Notes under the pieces: generated by a model
Told to the model about the DNA's origin: nothing
The model's input: only the letters and a program-made list of their open reading frames with translations
The model's database searches: none
Position numbers and translations under genes: made by a program
In this document: one piece after another, positions 26,345 to 34,964 of the stretch
How the letters are laid out: every line of letters starts with the position of its first letter
How positions within the stretch are numbered: position 1 is the first letter of the stretch
From: Pseudonocardia xinjiangensis
GTDB lineage: Bacteria; Actinomycetota; Actinomycetes; Mycobacteriales; Pseudonocardiaceae
NCBI RefSeq assembly: GCF_012911925.1
Contig: NZ_JAAXKY010000002.1
Location: forward strand, 62,001-126,000
Direction: 5' to 3'
DNA: 64,000 nucleotides

Positions 26345-27083
26345 CGAGTCATGGCTGGCGGTGTGGTGGCCGTGGCTGCTGGTGTGGGGTGCCACGGCGG
26401 CGCTGCTCGCGGCATCGGTGGCCATCGTGTTCCGCTACCGGACCTACTACAGGTCCCCGCCCCGCCAGGACATCTGCGTCTACCTCGACGCCGGCTCCGT
26501 CATGGACCTTTACCACCGGTACGGAGGCGTTTACGCGGCGGCGCTGAGCCGTCAGGTGGAGAAGAGGGTCAGCAGGAGCCGGAGGTTCGCGGGGTCGGCC
26601 AACCTCGACCCGCTGAGCGTAGACGCAGAACGCGGTGTCACCAGCGAGGTCTTCGAGAAGTACGTGGTCAACGACTCGCCGATCTCGATCATCTCGATCG
26701 TCCTCGGGGTCCTGGACAAGGCGCACGACATCGTCGACGTGAACCTGATCAGCCAGGAGGTGGAGGCGAGCGATGCGTTGGACAAGGCATTCAGTCGTCG
26801 ACCGCTGACTGAACACGTCCGGCTCGGTCGGATCAACGCCTTCCTGTTGATCCAGGGCGAGTTCCGGGTCGTCGACCGGACCGCCAGGGCCGTCACGCTC
26901 CAGGCCCCTTTCGGTGAGCCTGCCGATCCCGGCCAGGGACCACAGGTCCGACTCGTCTGCGCGGCGGCCGGCCTGCGCACGCACGAGCTCTTCTCCGGGA
27001 CGTTCCGGTGCCTCGGCCGAGGCGCGAGTTGGGACGCGACGACACAGACGCTGGAGGTGCGTCCTATCGCGGTCTTCCACTGA
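26331..27083 (+). CDS. Membrane-anchored protein of vWA cassette
   Basis: About 250 residues from GTG 26331, behind GAGGAG and overlapping the end of the vWA gene. One N-terminal membrane helix (WPWLLVWGATAALLAASVAIVF) is followed by RYRTYYRS and a cytoplasmic domain with DICVYLDAGSVMDLYHRYGG. This YLD...V..LY start recalls DUF6414-type proteins, but the match is by eye and uncertain. Much of the rest is beta-rich (GRINAFLLIQGEFRVVD; TLQAPFGEPADPGQGPQVRLVC). With two surface partners it may pass a signal inward. Confidence 0.65.
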   Translation: MAVIDESWLAVWWPWLLVWGATAALLAASVAIVFRYRTYYRSPPRQDICVYLDAGSVMDLYHRYGGVYAAALSRQVEKRVSRSRRFAGSANLDPLSVDAERGVTSEVFEKYVVNDSPISIISIVLGVLDKAHDIVDVNLISQEVEASDALDKAFSRRPLTEHVRLGRINAFLLIQGEFRVVDRTARAVTLQAPFGEPADPGQGPQVRLVCAAAGLRTHELFSGTFRCLGRGASWDATTQTLEVRPIAVFH

Positions 27084-27226
27084 CCACTCATACGGACTGC
27101 CGTGTTCGGGCGGCAGGCCGATTCCGTTGGCTTCCAGATGCAGGTAGCGGAAGCCGCACCGATGATCGAGACGGCCGAGCTGCACGTCTGTCGCGCTGCT
27201 CACCGGGTTGACCTGCGATCAGGCTG

Positions 27227-28477
27227 TCATCGGGCGGTTGCTGTGTCGCCGTCGCGAGTGCGGGTGATGACGGCGACGGCGAGCGCGGTGGTGAGGGGAA
27301 CCGATGCGACGAGCCCGATGCTGCCGACCAGGGTGCGGACCACCTCGGTGGCGATCACCTGGGTCGTGAGTGTGTCGGTGAGTCCACGTTCGGCGACGCT
27401 GAACAGCAGCAGGAGGGGGAGCGCGGCCCCGGCGTAGGCGAGTACGAGGGTGTTCACCGCGGATGCGACGTGGTCGCGACCGATGCGCATGGCGGCGCCG
27501 AAGAGTGCGATCGGGCGTAGGTGTGGGTCGGCGCGGTGTAGTTCCCAGACGGCGCTGGTCTGGGTGACGGTGACGTCGTCCAGCGCGCCGAGGGCGCCGA
27601 TCATGAGGCCGGCGAGTACGAGACCGCGTCCGTCGAGGTCGCTACCGAGGGCGTTGGCGAGGTTGGCGGTGTCCTCGTCTGCGCCGGTCAGTGACGCCGC
27701 GGCGGCGAATGCCGCACCGAGCAGACCGATGAGCAAGAGGCTGAGCAGTGTGCCGAGCGCGGCGGTCGAGGTGCGCGCAGAGAACCCGTGGGCGAGGTAG
27801 AGGACGCCGAACATGATGGTGCAGCATCCGACGACGGCGACGGCAAGTGGATCGCGGCCGGCGAGGATCGCGGGAAGCATGAACGCGAGCAACACCACGC
27901 CGGTCAGTCCCAGGCCGACGAGCGCCGCGAGGCCGCGCCAGCGTCCGAGCGCCAGCACGGCTGCGGCGAAGACGAGTGCGAGAACCAGCAGCGGCTGGTC
28001 GCGTTGGAAGTCGACGATCTGGAACGACTCGGGGTCAGCGGGGTTCTCGCCGGACCAGAGCATGATCACGTTGTCGCCGACGCCGAACGCGGCCTCGCCC
28101 CGCACGATCGACACCAGGGTGACGATGCTCTGACCGGGCCGTGGCCCGTCGGACATCTGGGTGGTGAGCGCGAGGCAGCCCCTGCCGCCCGGCCTCCCGT
28201 CGGCGCAGTCCACCTCGGCCGCGGCGGTGACGTGTGCGGACAGCCGTGTGGATTGATCGTTCGCCGAGTGCTGTCGGTTCTCGAGGGGGTAGAGCACGAT
28301 CAAGCCGACCAGGGTGGCGAGAAGGGCCGGCACGAGCAACGCTGAGATCGCGATCCGGACGCGTCGGCCGGCGGGCGCGGCAGGCCCGTGCCCGTGCCCG
28401 TGCTCCATCTCGATCCCGGCGGGTCGGCGCCGGTGTCGGGCGCCGACGTACTGCGGGGACGGATTGTCAGGATGCAC
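27227..28477 (-). CDS. YibE/F-family membrane protein
   Basis: Family of integral membrane proteins of unknown function, common in Gram-positives. A His-rich N-terminus (MEHGHGHG) and one helix are followed by an extracytoplasmic region with cysteines (VDCADGRPGGRGC) and then seven or more helices, with GALGALDDVTVTQTSAVWEL, the family's conserved segment. The frame is open to 28597. I choose GTG 28477 because GGGAGG lies nine bases before it; ATG 28408 is the short alternative. Alone on the minus strand, convergent with the vWA cassette. Confidence 0.85.
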   Translation of the reverse strand: MHPDNPSPQYVGARHRRRPAGIEMEHGHGHGPAAPAGRRVRIAISALLVPALLATLVGLIVLYPLENRQHSANDQSTRLSAHVTAAAEVDCADGRPGGRGCLALTTQMSDGPRPGQSIVTLVSIVRGEAAFGVGDNVIMLWSGENPADPESFQIVDFQRDQPLLVLALVFAAAVLALGRWRGLAALVGLGLTGVVLLAFMLPAILAGRDPLAVAVVGCCTIMFGVLYLAHGFSARTSTAALGTLLSLLLIGLLGAAFAAAASLTGADEDTANLANALGSDLDGRGLVLAGLMIGALGALDDVTVTQTSAVWELHRADPHLRPIALFGAAMRIGRDHVASAVNTLVLAYAGAALPLLLLFSVAERGLTDTLTTQVIATEVVRTLVGSIGLVASVPLTTALAVAVITRTRDGDTATAR

Positions 28478-28887
28478 CGGCAGATCCTCCCGCGCCGGAG
28501 TCCCGTCGTAGCGAAGCGTCCCGATCTCGACGGAGAACGGTGGGGGTCCGGGCTCATCCACCAGCAACACATTCACGTCCCCCGCCGTCCCGATCACCGC
28601 GGGACAGACCTACGGGGCCGACACCTGGATCACCTTCGTCGACCCACCGAGCCCGGGGTGGATTCAGACCGCGGTCAACGAGTGGACCCCGTGAGTCTGC
28701 CGCGCACCGCGTGATGCCACGGCAGCACATCCTTGCCGCTCAGGAACACCCTTTCAGTTGTTTGACACCCCACTACGGATCTACATCGTGAGGACCCCGC
28801 GGCACGACATGGACAATGGGAAGTCCGCCCCAGATTGGCGGCCCAGGTCTGATGGGTTGGCGCGCCGGTCGGTCAACAGGAGTACCG
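28478..28887. other. Intergenic region with a coding remnant
   Basis: Plus-strand codons ending at TGA 28694 read TYGADTWITFVDPPSPGW, then IQTAVNEWTP, which looks like the tail of a lost gene; I do not recognise it. The rest is probably promoter sequence for the glycosyltransferase: TTGACA occurs at 28758-28763, but no clear -10 box follows at the right distance. Confidence 0.35.
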
Positions 28888-30063
28888 ATGGACCACATCC
28901 TCATGTCCACCTCCGCGGCGCACGGCCACGTGCACCCCAACCTGCCTGTGATGGCCGAACTGGTCGCCCGCGGCCACCGCGTCACCTACCCCGTCCCGGA
29001 CCGTTTCGGCCACGCCGTCGCCGCCACCGGCGCAACCCCGCTGCCGATCCATACCGACCTTCCCGACCCGGCGAAGGGTGAGCAGTGGCCCGAGGGCGGG
29101 GTCGAGGCGATGCGGTTGTTCTCCGACGAGGCCCGTAGCGCTTACGCGCAGATCAGCGCGGCGCTGGAGCACGACCTGCCCGACATCGTGTGCTATGACG
29201 GCAGCGGCTGGGCCGGGCATGCGCTGTCTCGGGTGCACGGTATGCCGCGGGTTGAGCTGGCCCCACACATGATCGCCTGGGACACCTTCGAGGAGGACTT
29301 CGCCGAGGCCTACGCGTTCTATGAGACTCCGGAGGGTCTGGCCTGGCAGTCCGAGATGGACGCCTGGCTGGACGAAGTCGGCGTCGGGCTCGGGAACCGG
29401 GAATTCCTCGGCCCACCGGACCGGTCGGTGGTGCTGATCCCCGAGGCGATGCAGCCACACCTCGACCGCGTCGACCGGACCCGCTACACGTTCGTCGGGC
29501 CGGTGATCGGCGACCGCTCCCACGAGGGATCGTTCGCCGACCTCGGAACGAGGTCGGACCGGCCGCTGTTGCTGGTCTCGCTCGGGTCGGCCTACAACGA
29601 CCGGCCGGCGTTCTGGCGGGACTGCATCACCGCCATGCACGACACCGGCTGGACGACCGTGCTGGCCCTCGGCCCCTACGTCGACGTGACCAGGCTCGGG
29701 GACATCCCTGACGACGTCATCGTCCGGGAGTGGGTGCCACAACTCGCGGTGCTCGCGCACGCGTCGGCGTTCGTCACGCACGCCGGGATGGGCGGCTGCT
29801 CGGAGGGGCTCTGGCACGGCGTCCCGATGGTCGCCGTGCCGCAGGCGGCCGACCAGTTCGTCAACGGCCCACGGCTCGCCGAGCTCGGTGTCGGCGAGCA
29901 TCTTCCGGCTGACGAGGTCACCCCGGAGCGACTGCGCGCGACAGTGCTGCGGGTCGCCTCGTCACAGGACGTCGCGGATCGATGCGTCGAGCAGAAGAAG
30001 ATCGCCAGGGCCGCCGGCGGGGCTCCGGCCGCGGCCGACGTGATCGAGTCCCTGATCGGGTAA
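28888..30063 (+). CDS. Macrolide-type glycosyltransferase (GT1, MGT family)
   Basis: 391 residues, ATG 28888 behind ACAGGAG. It has the GT-B fold marks: HGHVHPNLPVMAELVARGHRVTY at the acceptor-binding N-terminus, LLLVSLGSAYND, and a C-terminal nucleotide-sugar motif VREWVPQLAVLAHASAFVTHAGMGGCSEGLWHGVPMV. These enzymes inactivate macrolides or decorate small hydrophobic molecules with UDP- or dTDP-sugars. No sugar-biosynthesis genes are nearby, so a resistance or detoxification role with UDP-glucose is more likely than antibiotic assembly. Stop is followed at once by a hairpin. Confidence 0.9.
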   Translation: MDHILMSTSAAHGHVHPNLPVMAELVARGHRVTYPVPDRFGHAVAATGATPLPIHTDLPDPAKGEQWPEGGVEAMRLFSDEARSAYAQISAALEHDLPDIVCYDGSGWAGHALSRVHGMPRVELAPHMIAWDTFEEDFAEAYAFYETPEGLAWQSEMDAWLDEVGVGLGNREFLGPPDRSVVLIPEAMQPHLDRVDRTRYTFVGPVIGDRSHEGSFADLGTRSDRPLLLVSLGSAYNDRPAFWRDCITAMHDTGWTTVLALGPYVDVTRLGDIPDDVIVREWVPQLAVLAHASAFVTHAGMGGCSEGLWHGVPMVAVPQAADQFVNGPRLAELGVGEHLPADEVTPERLRATVLRVASSQDVADRCVEQKKIARAAGGAPAAADVIESLIG

Positions 30064-30107
30064 CCAGGGCGGACGGATTCGGCCGGAGCTCGGCTCAGGC
30101 GCCCTGG
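30064..30107 (+). terminator. Inverted repeat after the glycosyltransferase
   Basis: CCAGGGCG (30064-30071) and CGCCCTGG (30100-30107) form an 8-bp stem directly after the TAA, with a 28-base GC-rich loop that can pair internally. No T-run. Confidence 0.4.
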
Positions 30108-30260
30108 TCGCGATGTGCCGGTGCACGACGTCGATCTGGACCGCGTGCTGGTTGCGATCTGGCCCTCGGGCCAACTGCTCACGGCGCTCGCCCGTGCCTT
30201 GATGGACGTCGCGTTGCGTAGTAGAGAATCATTGAGCGGATCTGGTCATCGGGAGGGGCG

Positions 30261-31013
30261 ATGCTGGTCACGGTGGTCGGGAGCGGGGATGCGTTCGGGT
30301 CCGGCGGCCGGTTTCAGACCTGCATCGCGCTGGCCGGTGAAGGCCCTGCCGCTCCAGTACACACGCTCGTTGACTGCGGGGCCACCAGCCTTGTTGCGCT
30401 GCGGAAGGCCGACGTCGATCTGGCGGCGATTGAGACGGTGTTGGTCAGCCATCTGCACGGCGACCACTTTGGTGGTCTGCCGTTCCTGATCCTCGACGGC
30501 CAGTTTCGGCGCCGCACCAAGGACCTGACTGTCGTCGGGCCGCCGGGCACAAACGTCCGGCTTGCCGAAGTTATGGAGATCCTGTTCCCGGGGTCGAGCA
30601 CGGTACGGCGTCGGTTCAACGTCCGGGTGATTGAGCACGCCGACGGTGATGTCTTGAACCTCGAGCGGATGACCGTCACGGCATTCGAGGTGCGCCACGC
30701 CTCCGGCGCACCCGCATACGCGCTGCGCGTCCGTGACCGCGAGGCGGGCAGCAGTGTTGCCTACTCGGGAGACACCGAGTGGACCGAAGCGCTGGTGCGG
30801 GTCGCAGACGGTGCCGACGTTTTCCTCTGCGAGGGGTATGCACCACAGCCGGTGCGTTGGCACCTCGACCTCGACTCTCTCGCCCGCAACGCCGATCGGC
30901 TCGCCTGCCGCAGGCTCGTGCTGACGCACATGTCACCGGCAACCCTCGGACTGAACCGGCTCGACTGGGAGGCTGCCCACGACGGCATGGTCATCAACCC
31001 GTCTGGCGGATAG
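30261..31013 (+). CDS. Metallo-beta-lactamase-fold hydrolase (RNase Z-like)
   Basis: 250 residues, ATG 30261 behind GGGAGGGG. Starts VTVVGSGDAFGSGGRFQTC, the RNase Z/ElaC opening, with VSHLHGDHFGGLPFL (HxHxDH zinc ligands), VAYSGDTEW (Asp ligand) and VLTHMSP (His ligand). It lacks the long tRNA-binding exosite arm of true RNase Z, so it is more likely one of the small-molecule or arylsulfatase/phosphodiesterase-like members. Isolated gene; the AraC-derived repeat begins about 80 bp after its stop. Confidence 0.88.
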   Translation: MLVTVVGSGDAFGSGGRFQTCIALAGEGPAAPVHTLVDCGATSLVALRKADVDLAAIETVLVSHLHGDHFGGLPFLILDGQFRRRTKDLTVVGPPGTNVRLAEVMEILFPGSSTVRRRFNVRVIEHADGDVLNLERMTVTAFEVRHASGAPAYALRVRDREAGSSVAYSGDTEWTEALVRVADGADVFLCEGYAPQPVRWHLDLDSLARNADRLACRRLVLTHMSPATLGLNRLDWEAAHDGMVINPSGG

Positions 31014-31092
31014 GCCTGGCACTCCACGGGCGTGGGCAAGCTGCGGTGGCGGTCGCCGGCTGCGACCCGCGCCTGTCACACAACCAGCAGCA

Positions 31093-31364
31093 GAAACCGT
31101 CGCGACGGCGTGAGGCGACCGGCACGAATACCTTCTCAGGTCCAACCGGGTTGCCCCAGTTGGCCGAACCGGGCCGGCTCGAGGCGGACGTTTTCTTGTC
31201 AGCTGGAAGACATTTCATCTTCGAAGGTTGCGGGAGCAGATCCGGAGTGGCAATGCTCAGGACGTCAGCAGCCGCGCGTCATTCCGCATGGCAGCAATCT
31301 CCGCTCGAACATCCTGCGGGCGCGGAACCCGCCGCAGCAGCGGTCGACGCCCGAGTCATGAATC
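31093..31364. repeat. AraC-flank repeat, copy E (inverted partner of 43676-43937)
   Basis: This 272-bp stretch matches the reverse complement of 43676-43937 from GAAACCGTC to CATGAATC, with scattered substitutions and small indels. On its minus strand it encodes a degenerate tail of an AraC-family protein (MFERRLLPCGMTRG, compare [13 protein letters not shown] in the partner). It also holds the GTTGCGGGAGCAGATCCGGA core that occurs beside the AraC genes at 33.9, 41.2 and 48.0 kb. It sits immediately before the GMC oxidoreductase gene and contains that gene's possible upstream start, ATG 31358. Confidence 0.8.
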
Positions 31365-31405
31365 AACTTCCGAGGCCCGGTTTTGCTCGGAGAGGAGCTA
31401 CAGAG

Positions 31406-32923
31406 GTGCGTGAGAACAACGGCGCGGAGACGGTCGACGTCGTGATCGTCGGAGGTGGGTCGGCGGGCGCGGTGCTTGCCAACCGGTTGTCGGCCGACCC
31501 GGAACGTACGGTCCTCCTGGTCGAGGGCGGCCCCGCCTACACACCCGACGAGTACCCCGCCGTCCTGCGGGACCCCGCGAGGGTCGGCGGTGACGAGCAC
31601 GACTGGGGCCTGACGGCGACGATCGACGACACCGGGCGGGTTATCCCGACGCCCAGGGGCAAGGTGCTCGGAGGCAGTTCCGCGGTGAACGCGGCGGTCG
31701 CCCTGCGCGCCCGCGCCGACGACTTCGAGAAGTGGGCGGCGCACGGGGTCACCGGGTGGTCCTTCGAGGAGGTGCTCGAGACCTACCGGGCGCTCGAGAA
31801 CACGACCGATGGCGACCCGCGGCTGCGCGGGCGGACCGGGCCGTTCCCCATCCGCCAGCGGACTCGCGCCGAGCTGACGCCGTCGCTGCGGGCGTTCATC
31901 GACGCGTCAGCGGCACAAGGGCTCGCGAGGATCGACGACCCGAACGGCACGCAGCAGAACGGCGTGACCCCTTACCCGCTGAACGTCGTGAACGAGGTAC
32001 GGCAGAACACCGGCCTGGTCTACCTGAGCGATGAGGTCCGCAGGCGGCGCAACCTCACGATCCGGGGCAGGACGACGGTCGACCGTGTGCTGTTCGACGG
32101 AACGGCCGCGACCGGGATCGTCACGCTCGACGGGCAGGTGCTGCGGGCGGGCGAGGTGATCCTCTCCGCCGGCACCTACGGGAGCGCGGGGATCCTGATG
32201 CGTTCCGGGATCGGCCCGGCCACCGACCTCGGGCGGTACGGCATCGAGGTCGTGAGCGACCTGCCCGTCGGCCGCCGGCTCCAGGACCACCCCTTCTACT
32301 ACAACATCTACACACTGAAGCCGGACGCGAACGCGATGTCGCCCGCAGCAGGTGCCATCGTGTGGACGCGAAGCAGCGAGGCGGTCGGTGACGAGCTCGA
32401 TCTGCACATCTCGGCGACCCACCTCGCCGACCCGAGCATCAGCCCGACGGGGGGAGCGATCGTGCTCGCTACCGCCGTCACGCAGCCCGACTCGATCGGT
32501 TCCGTCGCGCTGCGCAGCCGTGACCCCAAGGACGGCCTGGCCATCGACCTCAACTTCCTCGCCGAGCCTCGCGACCGCCGTCGCATGTTGGAGGGTGTGC
32601 AGCTCAGCCGCCGGATCGGCCGCGAAGCAGCGATGGCCGCGGTTGTCGACAGCGAGCTGACCCCCGGGCCCGGGATACGCGACGACACTGCTCTGGAACA
32701 GGTGATCCGCCAGCAGCTCGACACCTACCAGCACCCCACCTCGACTGCTCCGATGGGGGCCGAGAACGATCCGTGGGCCGTGGTCGACAGCGTGGGCAAC
32801 GTCCGGGGCATGAGCCGCCTCCGGGTCGTCGACGCCTCGATCATGCCTCGCGCGCTGTCGACGGCCCCGAACGTCACGACGATCATGCTGGCCGAGCACA
32901 TCGCCCGCACCAGCCTGCTCTGA
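31406..32923 (+). CDS. GMC-family FAD oxidoreductase
   Basis: About 505 residues. FAD-binding motif VDVVIVGGGSAGAVLANRLS, the GMC signatures GKVLGGSSAVNAAVALR and LSAGTYGSAGILMRSGIG, and the C-terminal active-site region YQHPTSTAPMG...VVDASIMP; the first catalytic His is in the HPTS segment. Relatives oxidise alcohols (choline or alkanol dehydrogenase-like). I prefer GTG 31406, with GGAGAGGAG upstream; ATG 31358 lies within the repeat and is the alternative. The open frame upstream to 30779 is not coding. Probably part of the accessory catabolic set. Confidence 0.88.
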   Translation: MRENNGAETVDVVIVGGGSAGAVLANRLSADPERTVLLVEGGPAYTPDEYPAVLRDPARVGGDEHDWGLTATIDDTGRVIPTPRGKVLGGSSAVNAAVALRARADDFEKWAAHGVTGWSFEEVLETYRALENTTDGDPRLRGRTGPFPIRQRTRAELTPSLRAFIDASAAQGLARIDDPNGTQQNGVTPYPLNVVNEVRQNTGLVYLSDEVRRRRNLTIRGRTTVDRVLFDGTAATGIVTLDGQVLRAGEVILSAGTYGSAGILMRSGIGPATDLGRYGIEVVSDLPVGRRLQDHPFYYNIYTLKPDANAMSPAAGAIVWTRSSEAVGDELDLHISATHLADPSISPTGGAIVLATAVTQPDSIGSVALRSRDPKDGLAIDLNFLAEPRDRRRMLEGVQLSRRIGREAAMAAVVDSELTPGPGIRDDTALEQVIRQQLDTYQHPTSTAPMGAENDPWAVVDSVGNVRGMSRLRVVDASIMPRALSTAPNVTTIMLAEHIARTSLL

Positions 32924-33047
32924 GGGGACGAAACCGGCACCTCACACAGCCCCTCCCTGAGGCGACGGTGTCCATCGACCGGATCGACCGGTCGACCGCA
33001 TCGACTGTTTGTCCGGGTTCGAGCGTGGCTAGTTCGCACCACGTCAG

Positions 33048-33212
33048 CGCGGGCTCCGCGAGGCCGCAACACCCTTCCTGGCGGATCCCTTCGAAGCCAC
33101 CCGCGAAACCGTGCACCTCGCCGTCCCGGAGGACATCGAGGTGGGGACCGATGAGCTCACAGCCAACGATCGAGACCGACTCCGAGAATCAGTGCCGGTC
33201 AGCTGGGGCTGA
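33048..33212 (+). pseudogene. Fragment of an IclR-type regulator
   Basis: The plus frame ending at TGA 33212 reads LREAATPFLADPFEATRETVHLAVPEDIEV, which matches the beginning of the IclR effector domain (L-R-x-x-A-x-P-x-L-x-x-L...G-E-T-V-H-L-A-V). The winged-helix part and the last two thirds are missing. It lies between the GMC gene and the AraC gene, so a former regulator of this area has been deleted. Confidence 0.6.
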
Positions 33213-33589
33213 TAGGACTGGGCGGATCGCGGGGACTCGGTCTGGCCCGGCTTGTTCACGCCGAAGACCGTAACCCTCGGATATGGCGATCGCGGTGGCG
33301 GCGCCAAGGAACCCGGAGCCGTTTCCGCCGTTGATCCGGGTGGCGGAGCAGACGAAGAACTTCAGCAATACCGGCATCCGATCACGGGAGCAGCATGATC
33401 CGGTGATTGTCGTCGGCCTGCTACCGCCTTCAGCCGCGCTCGGGGAGGACAGGTAGGAGAAGTCGATGTAAGAAGTGAGTATCGTGCGGCACGTGGGGCC
33501 GAGGACCATCTCCACCATCTCGGCGAAGCGAAGTGCCGGCCGGTCCGGCCCGGCGCCGCCGCGGAGCGCGTCTCGCAATCGGCGCCCGT

Positions 33590-33770
33590 GGAGGAGGTCG
33601 TACTCTGCCGCTGCAGTGCGTGAGTCCTGCGGTCACGGTTGCCCCACGGAACTTATCCATCACGAGCATCACCAACGCGACCCGGTTGACCCTGTGCAGG
33701 TCGTCGAGCACGACAACGATGGGTCCGGTCCTCGCGGCCGGGACGACGAATGGTGGTCAGTGCGTCCAGG
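33590..33770 (-). pseudogene. Fragment of a LAL-type (LuxR family) ATPase regulator
   Basis: On the minus strand the sequence reads FRLLDALTTIRRPG and, in a shifted frame, GPIVVVLDDLHRVNRVALVML. The second is the Walker B region of large ATP-binding LuxR regulators (VVVLDDLHWAD). Neighbouring pieces are out of frame and the rest of the roughly 900-residue protein is absent. Confidence 0.5.
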
Positions 33771-33895
33771 AGCCGGAACGCGGTGTGTCAGATGCGGCCC
33801 CAAACGGAGTAAAAATGGTGTCTCGGATGCCGCGACCTACGCAAATGGTATAAACATAACACCGATATAAAGCGCTAGGCGCTAACCTCGCGTGG

Positions 33896-34885
33896 GTGCA
33901 GATCTGCGAGTTCCCCGCTGGAGAATTCGAGGGCGTCATCCGTCAGTTCTTCATTCCGACGATCTCCCGAGGTGGGTGCAACGTTCCGGTGCGGGCGGCG
34001 CTGCAGACGCTGGGTGAGGGCCTCGCACTCTCGCGGTCGCGCTGGGGGCCGAGATCGTCGATCCGGACGGACAAGATGGCAGCGAACTCGTCGGAAGACA
34101 ACCGGATGCTCTTCACCGTGCAGGTGGCCGGCCAGGGCCAAATGTTGCAGCGCGGCCGTTTCGCCGAGACGGCGGCCGGTGCAGGGATTCTGATCGAGGC
34201 GCGCAGTCCCTTCGAGCGGGTCACGCCGACCGAGTCCCAGTACTTGACATTGTCTTTCTCCCGTGAGTTGCTGCCGCTGCGTGTCGCTGAGATCACCGAG
34301 GCGTGCGCACGCACGCTGGATCCGGCGGCCCCGGCCATGCAGGTGCTGGGCGCCTACCTCGGTCGGTTGTTCGGGATCGCGGACCGCCTCACCGCGCCGC
34401 AGCGGCTGGACGCTGGGCAAGCTGCGATCGATCTGCTCGCCATGGCGTTGCGGGACGTCGTGCCCTCGGTGCCGGGCGGGGACGGTTCCGCGGAGGTGTT
34501 GCTCGAGATGATGCTGATGCACGTGCGCGAGCACCTGGCCGATCCGCGTCTGCAGGTCGAGGAGCTGGCGCGGCGGCACCACGTCTCGGTCAGCCACGTG
34601 TACACCCTGTTCGAACGGCTCGGGACCACGCCCGGCGCGTACCTGCGCGAGCAGCGGCTGCTCGCGGCACAGGGGATGCTGTCCGACCCGCGGTACGCCC
34701 GGCTCAGCACCTCGGACATCGCGGCTGCGGTGGGATTCCTCGAACCCAGGACGTTCCTGCGGGCGTTCCGCCGGCAGTACGCGACGACGCCCAGCAACTG
34801 GCGCCGGGAACATCTCCACTCCGGATCCGCACCCACAGCCCTCGAGGAGGATGTGCCTGCCCGTGCGGGTGTGCCGCTTCGATAG
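33896..34885 (+). CDS. AraC-family transcriptional regulator (copy A)
   Basis: 329 residues from GTG 33896. The N-terminal half is an AraC-binding-like-domain regulator of the NitR/FeaR type (FPAGEFEGVIRQFFIPTI). The C-terminal half has both helix-turn-helix units: VEELARRHHVSVSHVYTLFE, then TSDIAAAVGFLEPRTFLRAFRRQYATTPSNW. The promoter region is markedly AT-rich (33810-33880) and holds AGCGC-TAG-GCGCT. It is convergent with the HyuA-HyuB-zinc-ribbon operon and likely regulates a neighbouring catabolic unit. From 34251 on it is almost identical in DNA to copy B on the other strand. Confidence 0.93.
   Translation: MQICEFPAGEFEGVIRQFFIPTISRGGCNVPVRAALQTLGEGLALSRSRWGPRSSIRTDKMAANSSEDNRMLFTVQVAGQGQMLQRGRFAETAAGAGILIEARSPFERVTPTESQYLTLSFSRELLPLRVAEITEACARTLDPAAPAMQVLGAYLGRLFGIADRLTAPQRLDAGQAAIDLLAMALRDVVPSVPGGDGSAEVLLEMMLMHVREHLADPRLQVEELARRHHVSVSHVYTLFERLGTTPGAYLREQRLLAAQGMLSDPRYARLSTSDIAAAVGFLEPRTFLRAFRRQYATTPSNWRREHLHSGSAPTALEEDVPARAGVPLR
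34251..34828 (+). repeat. Near-identical 578-bp block shared with 41273-41849 (inverted)
   Basis: The coding sequence from the middle of AraC copy A (TTTCTCCCGTGAGTTGCTG) to the end of its second helix-turn-helix (CTCCACTCCGGATCC) is nearly identical to AraC copy B. I see only isolated changes, for example those giving V/M, G/A and T/I in the protein. On both sides, similarity falls abruptly. Confidence 0.85.
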
Positions 34886-34952
34886 AGGTGGATCCCAGCT
34901 TGACACCTCGGTCGGGTTGCCGCCCTTGTGCGGTCCGGCGGATTCCACCTCT
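34884..34952. terminator. Inverted repeat between convergent AraC and zinc-ribbon genes
   Basis: AGAGGTGGATCC (34884-34895) pairs with GGATTCCACCTCT (34940-34952) with one bulged base. It overlaps the AraC stop and lies just before the end of the minus-strand zinc-ribbon gene, which is the position expected of a bidirectional terminator. Confidence 0.45.
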
Positions 34953-34964
34953 CCTCCGGTGTGC

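Noticed and set aside
28758-28790. Sigma-70-type promoter before the glycosyltransferase
   Set aside because: TTGACA is present but no acceptable -10 hexamer follows at 16-18 bp.
30779-31405. N-terminal extension of the GMC oxidoreductase frame
   Set aside because: It overlaps the MBL hydrolase and the AraC-derived repeat and has no GMC-family counterpart.
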